Position numbers and translations under genes: made by a program. From Nemania diffusa (taxonomy: Eukaryota > Ascomycota > Sordariomycetes > Xylariales > Xylariaceae), in the NCBI GenBank assembly GCA_038501195.1, contig JBBPUQ010000007.1, forward strand, positions 969,501 through 1,033,500: a DNA stretch of 64,000 nt, in the 5' to 3' direction. The notes under the pieces are model-generated. The model searched no databases. It was given only the letters and a program-made list of their open reading frames with translations, and was not told the origin of the DNA. Of the stretch, positions 54,361 through 64,000 are shown in pieces. Position 1 is the stretch's first letter; each line of letters opens with the position of its first letter.

Positions 54361-55879
54361 TAATAAATCAATTAAAAAATAAAAAAAAAACTTTTATATA
54401 TAAATAATAAAAAATTAATTATAAATTAATTATATATAATAATTAATTAAACTATATAATTAATAAATTAAATTATTATTATTTAATTATAAATTAATAT
54501 ATATTTAATTTATAATTTTTTTTTTAATATATTAATTTATAAATAAATTGTTTTATTTTATAATATTGTTTTATAATTATTATATTATAAAATTATTAAA
54601 TAATTTTTAATAATTTTAATAATTAATATTTACTTTATATAATATAATATATTTATTATTTAAATTAAATTATTAATTTTTTATTTTTTATATATTTAAT
54701 AATTTTTAAATATATAATTTATTTTTTATTAAATTTATTTATTTTGTTTTATATATTTAATTTTTTTATTATATTTATAATTAAAATATAAATTTTAATT
54801 ATTAAAAAATAACTTAAATATAATTTAAAAATAAAAAAATTAAAAATTAAAACTTTAATTTTTAATTTTTATTATTTAAAAAATATTTTTTAATAAAATA
54901 GCTTTTTTTATTAAAAAGTAAAATTATTTTTTTTATTATTATTATATAAATTATATATTTAATATTAATAAATTTATATTTATATTTATTAAATTATTTA
55001 TATATATAAATATTTATAACTTTTAATATTTAAAAAACTATTTTATAAATAATATTTTTAAATAATAAATTAATTATATTAAAGTTTTATATATATTTAA
55101 TTATATTTTATAATTTATATATTTTTTTATAATAATATTAATATTAATAATAAATTATAACATTTTTATTTAATTAAATAATTTTATATTTTTAATTTTA
55201 TATAAAATATAAAATTATTTAATTGTTATATTATTATAGTTTAATTAAATATTAATTTAGTTTTTATATTTTGTTAATTTTTTTTAATATTATTTATATA
55301 TATATAAATAATTTAATAATAATTAAAATTATTTATATAAATAATTGTTATATATATAATATAAATAGTTTTTATATTAATTATAATAAAAACTTTTAAA
55401 TAATATAAAATAATATTTTTAAATTTTGTAAAATATTATTATTTATTAATATTTTAATAATAACTTTTAAATATTAAATATTAAAATTATAATATTTTTA
55501 TATTTTTTAAATAAATAAAAAAAATTTAATATAAAATTAATATACAAGTTTTATTATTTAAATTTATAATAATAAAAACTTTTAATTTAATATAAAAAAT
55601 ATATATAAAATTTATAAATTAAATAGTTTTTTTTTATTTAATTAAATTAAATTAAAATAAAAAATAAATTTATATATAATAAAAATAATTAAATAATAAT
55701 TAAATTAAATATATTATAAATAAATTAACTTAAAAAAAAACGAAAGCTTTTATAAATAATTAATAAATTAAATTATTTATATTTAATTATAAATTAATAT
55801 ATATTTAATTTTTAATAATAATAAATTATTAATATATAATAAAAATTTAAATTTATAAATTAAGTTTATAATTTTATTA

Positions 55880-56445
55880 ATTAATAAAAATTATATAAAA
55901 AATATTTTTATAATTAAAAATAATATTATTTATTAAAATTTAATTTAATATAAATAAAATATATATAATATATTAATAAATAAATTATATAATTTAATTA
56001 ATAAATTTAATTATATTATTATATATTATATAATGTTTTAAAAAATTATTTATATAATAAAATTATTAATTATATATATAATTGTTAATTCTTTTTATAA
56101 ATATTTAATTAAATTAAATATTATATTAAAAAAACAATTTATAATTAATATTATATTATTTTAAAAAATATATAAAAATTATAAAATTATAAAATTATAA
56201 AATTATAAAATAATAAAATTATAAAAATATATTAAATTAATAATAAAAATATTTTAATAAATATTAATATAAAAAAATTAATTAATATAAATAAATAAAT
56301 TATATTAATAACAATATATAAAAATTAATTAAATAATAAAAAAAATATTAAAAAAATAATAAAAAAAATAATAAAAAAAATAATAAAAAAAATAATAAAA
56401 AATAATTAATATTAAAATTAAAATTATTATATAAAATATTTTTTT
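55880..56445 (+). repeat. degenerate repeat unit C, copy 2, with internal short arrays
   Basis: Co-oriented partner of 46080-46500. It carries two extra tandem runs: a 9-bp unit ATTATAAAA at about 56178-56212 and a roughly 12-bp unit AATAATAAAAAA at about 56345-56405, both absent from the first copy. Confidence 0.6.
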
Positions 56446-56610
56446 TAATATTTAATTAATAATTTAATAAAACTTTTATATATATATTTAATATATATAA
56501 TTATTATTAAAATTAAATTTTTTATTAAATAATTAATTAAATAAAAAATATAATATTTTATAAAAATTTATAAAGTTTATATATTTTATATATATATATA
56601 TATAAATAAT
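56446..56610 (+). repeat. repeat A head, copy 4
   Basis: TTAATAATTTAATAAAACTT, then TATATTTAATATATATAATT and a TTTATAAAGTTTATATATTT plus (TA)n run. It follows unit C copy 2. A further partial copy lies at about 56975-57083. Confidence 0.6.
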
Positions 56611-57047
56611 TAATATATAATTTTGTTAATAATATTTTATTTTATAATATATATATATAAATTATTTGAAATTTTTTTTATATTAATATATATAAAAAGT
56701 TTTATTAATATATATAATATTTAATTTAATAAATTATTTAATTAATTTATTAATATATTTACTAAAATTATTTTAATTTATTTTAATAAAAATATAAAAT
56801 ATTAAAAATAATATTAAAAATAATATATTATTTATATAAAATTAATAGTTAAAAATAAATTTATAAATTTTATATTAAAATTATTATTATTAATTATTTA
56901 AATATAATTTTAAATAATTAATTATAATATTAAAATAAATTTAAAAATATTATTATAATTTTTAATATTAAATTTAAAATTTATTATTAAATAAATAATT
57001 TAATAAATAAAAAATATAAAAATATATTAAAATTTATAATATTTATA

Positions 57048-57090
<43 letters not shown>

Positions 57091-57654
57091 TTTATATATA
57101 TTTAATTAATTATATTTTATTTTATAAAATATATATATTAATTAATATAAAATTATAAAATTTAAAAATAAAGTTTATATTTTATAAATTAATTTAAATT
57201 TATATATATAAAGTTTTATTAATATTAATTAATAAATATAAATATTATTATAAATAATAAAATAATAAAATAAAATTTATATTTAAAATAGTTTTTATAT
57301 TAAATTATTTATTTTTTATAAATAAAATAACTTATTATATATTTTAATTAATAAAAAAATAATTAAATTTATTATTAAATAAAAAAAGTTTAAATATTAT
57401 AAAATTAAAATTATTTTTTATATAATAATTTAATTATTTTTATATAAAAACTAATAAAATTATTAATTATTTTATATATTTAACTTTTTAATTATTTTAA
57501 TTATTTTTATATTTTTTTAATTTTAATGTTTTATATTTATTATTTTTTATAAATATATTAAAATATATAATAATATTTTATATAATAATTATAATTATAA
57601 TAATTTAAAATAATTATATTATTATTTTAAATATTAAATTATATTTATTTTTAT

Positions 57655-59360
57655 TAAATTAATAATTTAATATAATTTATTTATATATATTAAATATATA
57701 TAATTAAAATTTAAATGAAAATCTTTATTAAATAATTAAATAAATAAAAATTATAAAAATTTATTAAAATTTATAATGTTTATAAATTTTATATATATAT
57801 ATATATATAAATAATTTAAATATAATTTTTTTAATTATATTTTAAATTATTAAATATATATATAAATTAATATAAAACTTTAAAAGTTAACATTAAAATT
57901 TAAATTTTATATATATATATATATAATAAAACTTTTAAATATTAATTAATAATTATAAAATATAATTATAAATTATTAAAATAAAAAAATAAAGTTTAAT
58001 TATAAAATATTTTTTATATTAAACTTTATATTTTTATATAAAAAATAAACTATTATTTATATTAATTAATAAAAAAAAATAAAAAATTAAATATTAAATA
58101 AAAAATTTAATAATTATAAAATTAAAAAAAACTTTATATAATTTTTAATTATTTTTATATATTAAAATTAAAAATATAATAAATTATTTTATATATTTAT
58201 TTTTTTATTTTTTTATTTCTTTATATATTAATTATTTTTTATAATTATATTAATATTTATAATAAAAATAACAATAATAATAATAATTATAAAAATTTAA
58301 AATAAATAATTTTAACTTTTAAATTAAAAAAAATATTGTTAATTTATTTTTATATAATAATATAATATAAAAAATAACATTTATATTTTTAAATAAAAAA
58401 ATAAAATTAATTTTAAATATTAAAATATTATTATTTATTTAAATAATTTAATTATTTTAATATAAATATTTATATATTTTATATAATATTTAAAAAATTA
58501 TATATAATTAAAAATTGAAACTTTACAATTTATATAAATATTTATAAAAGATTTTAAAAATTAAATAAAATTTATATTTATAAATATTAATTATATATTT
58601 AAATATATTTTTATTATAATAATTATAAATATTAAAAAAATTAAAATATATAAAAAAATATATAATAATAAATTTATATATATTTTTAAAAGATTTAATA
58701 ATAATAATAATAAAAAATTAACTAATAATATATTTATATAAATAATTTTAATATTTATATTAATAAATATATTAAAACTTTTAATTATATAATTAATTAT
58801 ATTAAAATTAATAATATTAATATATATTATAATATTAAAAATTAATAATAAATTATTTATTTTTTTTATATAAATAAAACATAAAAAATTTATATTAACT
58901 TTAAATATTTTTATTATATATAAAAATTAATTATATAAACTTTTATTTATTTAAATTATTTATAATAATTTAATTAAAACTATAATAATAAATTATATAA
59001 TATATTATATAATAAAGTTTAAATTTTTATTTTAATATATTATTAATTTCATATTATTAAAAAATATTATTAAATAATATTTTTTTTATATTAAAAAAAA
59101 GCTAAATAATATTATTTTAATTATATTAATTTTAAAAATAAATAAAATAAATTTAAATAATATTTAATTATTATTTTAATATAATAATTAATTATAATTA
59201 ATATTAAATTAATTAAACTATAATTACTTTTATATAAATAAATTAAAACAATTTAATAAAATTAATTTATATAATATGTTTTAAAATTTAATTATTATAA
59301 AAAAATATTATTTTATATAATAATTATATAAATATATTTGCTTTAATTAATTAAAACTTT
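57655..59360 (+). repeat. degenerate repeat unit A, copy 6 (long)
   Basis: Aligns with 41686-43330 in the same orientation for about 1.65-1.7 kb. Shared markers include ATTAAATAATTAAATAAATA, AATTATAAAATATAATTATA, TTTATATTTATAAATATTAA and AATAAAGTTTAAATTTTTAT in the same order. It ends about 180 bp before the domain boundary. Confidence 0.7.
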
Positions 59361-59537
59361 ATATATAAAATTTATTAATAAAACTTTATATATATATATA
59401 TATATATATATAAATTTAAAATAATTTATAAAATTTAAAATATATTTTTAAATTTTAAAGTTTTATATTAATTTATATATATATATTATAAAAAAAAAAA
59501 ATTTAAAAAAATTATATATAAATTATATATATATATT

Positions 59538-62500
59538 TACAGCACACTCCAAGGCACTATAATCGCAGTAAATAAAACCTGTATTAAAGGAGCGTAAGCG
59601 TAGTAGGCTAATCTACAAGTCGTAAATAAGTCAATAGCTAGGCGTAAAAGCTATAAATATTGCAGTAAGCTTTTGCAACTGGGGCAATAAAGCTTCGTAA
59701 ATTAGCTTAAAACAGCTCAAACTTACACTTAATTTAGTTGTTTTTATTAGTTCTAATATAATATATATAAAATTATTGCTACTTTATACCGTTTATGCTA
59801 GCTTTTACTGCTTAACTAATGCTATTTTCTGCTGTTTTTTAGCAGTATAAATAAATCTTTTTTTTTTTTTTTTGCTAGCTTTTTTTCTTTTTTTTTTATT
59901 TTTACTAACTATTTCAGTAAATAAAAAAGCTAGTTTTATAATATACTAACAATATGCTAATAAACAGTAGCTACGCTTTTTTTTTATTTTTTGCTTATGC
60001 TTATGTCTGCTTTATGTTATTTCAATTTTAACTTGTTAAATCGACTTATTTTATTTTATTTATTTATTTAAACTATAAATACTATATATACAAAATAAAG
60101 TTTAGTGCGTTATTAACGCTTTGTAGTTATTACAATAGCGCTTTGTAAAAACTTTACTAATGCTGCTACTACTGCTACTGCTATAACTGCTGCTGCTTAT
60201 AAAAAAGCGTTTAAGCTACGCAAAAAAAGTAAGTAAAAATAGTTTTTGCGTGTTTTTTCCGCTTTTGCTCTGCTACTTTTATATGCTAGTTTTAATTTGC
60301 TAAAACTACATAAGTTAAAATTTCTTTAAATATAAAAAAGCCAAAGTTTACTGTAGTAATTGTTTTAATTAAATTATTTAAATAAGTTTTACAAGTTTTT
60401 TCTAATTTTTTTACGATATATTTACACTTTGCTAATACTACGTTAGAAACTTAATAATTACTGCGCTATAAATACTAGTTTTAAGTTTAAAAAGTATATA
60501 TAATATATTGCTTTCTGCAAAAAAAAAAAAAAAAGCAGCTATATTGCTATAAGTAAAATTAATATTTTATGCGCTATATGCGCCTTGCTAATATATCGCT
60601 AATATTACAACAGCTAAACGTTAACAGTTTAAATGTTTATACTTAATAAGTTGCTTTTGTTAATATTTAACAAACTGCTTAAGTTAAGCATACTTTCAAA
60701 AGTATTTGCAAGTTTTATAAAGTTGCAAATAGATTTTATACTTTTTTTACGCCTTTTTTACGCTTTGTAAATCTGTTGCTAATAACTTATAAAATTTTAA
60801 TAAAAGCGCTTTAATACGCTATATATACTGTGCGTTTTAGTAATTTTTCTAGTAGCGCTGATAGCGCTGCTAAAAAAACTTCGTCTGCTTTTAATAAAGC
60901 TTAAATTTTATACAGCGTAGATATATCTGTTTTAGTTTGTAAAATCAACATTTAAAAAAACCGCAATATATATTTAAGTCGTTTTTAATTTGTTAAATCA
61001 TAATTTATAATTAAATTATTTAGTATAAATAAATAAATGCTTTTTTAATTTTAAGTTAATTTTTTGTGTTTAATATAAGCTGTTTTATAATTGTAAAACT
61101 GCTAAAAACAAAATATTTTCAACTTGTTAAATCGCAACTAATAAGCTTAAGCTTTAATAAATTTAATAATAATGCTTTAATTTAACTTAAAAAGTTTGTT
61201 TTTTTAAGTTTATTTTTATATAAAAGTAAATTATATAATAGCTATAAACAGTTCAAATATATAGTTTAATTAATTTGCTAAACTGTTTTTAACTTAGTTG
61301 TACTTTTACTAACTTAGTAAAAACGTTTTATTAATTTAGCAGGTTTTTTTTTAAATTAACTTTTTATATATAGCAAAAGCTTATATTATAATTACAAATG
61401 TGTTAACTATATAGCTTTTACAACTTATTAAATCGCTTTAACTAAACTAAGCTTAATTAATTTAAAAAAAACGCTTTAATTAACTTAGCTAATTATTATT
61501 TATATATTTAAGTTAATTATTTGTACTTAGTACAAATTGTTTTTATAGCTATAATAAGTTTAAAAATAAAGCTTTATAGTATTGCTAAATTGTATTTAAA
61601 AACTAACGCTTTAAAAGTTTAATTTTTGCTTTTGATATTTTTATATTATGTATATATTATACAGCGCTTTTTTTAAAGCTATGCTTTGCGTATATATTGC
61701 AGAAAATCCCTAAATTCGCAAGCTGATTTTACAATATAATTAACGTTTTACGCTTTAAAAAAACATTTATGCAAAATTAAAATAAAAGTATATTGTTTAA
61801 TATATAGCTTAAGTTGCTATTTTAATTAAGCAATTTATTTATATAATATATCAAATATATAAAGCTTTTTGTTGCTTTAATTACAATATTTATACTAGCT
61901 TAATCTTTATTTGTTTTGCTAGTGTAAAAAAGTAAACAAAAATGGTTTTTTAAAGCTAAAAATTATATGCAATTTTTTGTTAACTTAGTAGCTTTAAATT
62001 TGTAGCTATTAACAGTTTTTTTATTTATATGCGTTATTTTTTTAAGGTATAAAAAGCTATACTATATTAGTATAAACGCTATGTTAACAACTTGTATATT
62101 ATATATGTTTTTTTTGCATGTTGTTTTATTACTAACTAATTGTTTTAATAATTTTAATAAAATCGGCTGTTTTTTAAAACTACGGTTTAAATGTAAAAAT
62201 AAATAAATAGTACTTTAAACTAGCTACTAAATGTAAAAACTTTTAAATACTGCAATATTAAAATATAAATTTATATAAACTAATCAAAAAGCCAAAAAGT
62301 ATAATATTAGCGTTAAACTTTAAATTTTGTTTTATATACAGCTATATACTTTATTAAATATATATTAAGCTAAAACTTTTTTTTATGTCAGCTATAGTAC
62401 AACGTTTTATTTTAAGCACTAGTTTTTAAAGCGCTTTATAGCCGATTTATATACTCAACAGGTCAATTTTGCTACATTAGTTTATAATAGCTATATATAG

Positions 62501-64000
62501 TTCTTGTTTTTAATAAAACAAGCTATTTATGCTTAAAAATGCTCTGTTAAATATTTTGTAAAAAGTTTTACTAGTTTAAATATATATTAGCTATTGCTTT
62601 AATATTAAAACGCAAAAAAGTATCTGCTAAGCTGTTGCTAGTAAAAGTTACTTAGCAAATTTAAAAATAAATATTTTGGCTAATTGCTGCTATTAATATA
62701 TTATATAGTATTTGTAGCAATAACAAGTTATATATTAACATATTAACTAAGCTAACTTTTGCTGTTATATTATCAATATATATAATAATTGTATTTAAAG
62801 CTTAACAGTTACACTAGTGCTAAAAAGCTATTTTAATAGCTATAATTTTAGCTGTATTTATATGCAACAGCTTTTTTTCTACTGTTTAAAAACAGCTATA
62901 AGCTTGCTTTTTTATAATAAAAAAGCATAAATGCTAATTTTTGTTTAACAAGCCTTTTTTATACTAAAAACTACTGATATTTATATTTAATACATTTATA
63001 AACAGATATATTAATAGCTTTTTAACGTTAAAAAGTAAATATATTTTGTTAAATTCGCTAAACAAATTGTGCTATTAATTAAAATTAAACGCTATATCTA
63101 TAAATAAAAAACAAAACAGTGTATAACTGTATAATTTTAATATAACTTAAAAGTTTACTAAAAAAGTTTTATTAATTGAAACTACTGTAAAATAAAAACT
63201 TAAATACTTTATAATATATTCAATTTTGTAGTATAATATTGTTTTTTTCTAAATTATTTTGTTAATTAACTAAAAAGCTTTTGCTATTTTCTGTTTAAAA
63301 AGCTAAGCTTTTATTAATATTATATCGATTTTAATCTTTAAAAGCTTTAAGCATGTTTTTTTGCCGTTTTTTTTTCAGTTTTAAATCAAATTTAAAGTAT
63401 CTGCTAATTAATTGTAAATTTAATACGTTTTAAATATTTTGCTTTGTTTTGCTATTAAAAACACAAATATAAAGTTGTTTAAATAATACGCAAAATATTC
63501 TATACTTAATAATAACTTAAATATTTAATAAAAACTTTTTATAAACATATTAAATAAAAAAAAAGCTGTATAAAAGCTAAACAGTAAATAGTTTTCGTAA
63601 AAATAGCAGTTTTTTTACAAAAAACTAAGCAGCTAGTACTGCAATTTTGCTACCAAAATAACCTAAAACATATTTTTTAAGTTTTTTTTAATTAAATATA
63701 TACTTTAGCTAGCTTTTTATACTAAGTTAAATATATTTTATATTATAATATATTTAAGTATGCTATATTTAACTTAAATATAGTTGTTTATTGATTTATT
63801 ATCAAAATAAAACAAATAATATATTTTGTATTAACTGCTGTTTTTTTTAAATATTAAGCTAAAAAAAAAGCTATATAGCAGCGTTTTCGCTTTTATTTCA
63901 AATATTTAATTTAAGTATAAATTTTCGGCTACTTGTTTTAAAATAAACTGGCGATTTTTTTTTACCGATTTTAAATTTGAAAATATTGCTAATATTAATA
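59538..64000. other. second AT-rich domain, less depleted, gene-free
   Basis: At about 59,537 a TA run gives way abruptly to ordinary-looking sequence (CAGCACACTCCAAGGCACTA). The first 170 bp are fairly GC-balanced, then the DNA settles at a clearly AT-rich level to the window end. Surviving G and C are concentrated in GCT, AGC, TGC and GCG contexts, while CC and GG are rare. No open frame of 60 codons exists. It looks like one or more mutated transposon copies of a different history from the block to the left, continuing beyond the window. No protein domain is readable. Confidence 0.75.
60985..61720. repeat. possible ~150-bp degenerate tandem repeat
   Basis: A word resembling AACTTGTTAAATCG recurs at about 60,989, 61,123, 61,270 (TTTGCTAAACTG), 61,430 and 61,577 (TTGCTAAATTG), spaced 134-160 bp; one more copy is at 60,030. 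Sequence between words is only partly similar (for example AATGCTTTAATTTAACTTA against AACGCTTTAATTAACTTAG). Tentative. Confidence 0.35.

Larger units (their letters stand above)
38711..59537. other. extreme AT-rich domain (RIP-like), gene-free
   Basis: Nearly every base is A or T across 20.8 kb; most 60-base lines in the core contain zero to three G or C. No open frame of 60 codons exists on either strand. In the core (about 41-59 kb) most surviving C residues lie in ACT, and G in AGT. The left margin (38.7-40.3 kb) still has many ACA. RIP converts C to T with preference CpA over other contexts, so this is what exhaustive mutation would leave, but RIP is inferred. Degenerate long repeats inside show that it derives from duplicated elements. 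It could be part of a regional centromere, a subtelomere or a nested transposon island. Confidence 0.85.

Noticed and set aside
38711..59537. mitochondrial DNA insertion as source of the AT block
   Set aside because: Ascomycete mitochondrial DNA is about 70-80% AT and keeps readable genes; this block is far more AT-rich, contains no such genes, and is built of internal repeats.

Overview
The window is nuclear DNA of a filamentous ascomycete (Pezizomycotina, most likely Sordariomycetes). The genes carry short introns (about 50-160 nt) with GTANGT-type donors, CTAAC/CTGAC branch sites close to the acceptor, and strongly fungal protein families. Intergenic DNA is full of short TAGGTA/TACCTA words, and the right 40% is an AT-rich block of the kind left by repeat-induced point mutation (RIP). 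The species cannot be named from sequence alone.

Layout. 1-8.9 kb is a gene-poor left end: one F-box/DUF6546 gene (1941-3466), one orphan LACTB2-type metallo-beta-lactamase (5920-6789, minus) and three inverted-repeat elements of the MITE/foldback kind (1417-1802, 3845-4665, 7438-7938). 8.9-38.5 kb is an ordinary housekeeping gene run, whose exons I reassembled by hand with reading frame checked across each junction: UBP8 (SAGA deubiquitinase, +), EFM5 (EF1A lysine methyltransferase, -), NUO40/NDUFA9 (complex I, -), RPN9 (proteasome lid, +), GAA1 (GPI transamidase, -), an RBD2-type rhomboid (-), mitochondrial aconitase (-), BUD20 (60S export factor, +), DAM1 (DASH complex, -), a CSR1-like Sec14/CRAL-TRIO protein (+), HNT1 (HIT hydrolase, -) and a three-repeat gelsolin/severin-like protein (+). 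They serve unrelated core functions and there is no biosynthetic cluster. Three genes contain true microexons of 10, 14 and 15 nt that a routine gene caller would easily lose.

38.7-64 kb has no gene and no open frame of 60 codons on either strand. It has two compositional domains with an abrupt boundary near 59,537. The first (38.7-59.5 kb) is almost pure A+T. In its core most surviving C residues sit in ACT (AGT on the other strand), as if every other C context had been erased. Despite this, long co-oriented degenerate repeats can still be read through it (units called A, B and C here), so it is built from several copies of at least one multi-kilobase element. It also holds an 8-bp tandem array. 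The second domain (59.5-64 kb and beyond) keeps more G+C, mostly in GC/GCT/AGC contexts. This is a candidate centromeric, subtelomeric or repeat-island isochore, and it begins only 200 bp after the gelsolin stop codon.

I found no tRNA, rRNA, CRISPR or bacterial-type feature. The most unusual material is the extreme AT block and its internal repeat order, then the microexons and the inverted-repeat elements.
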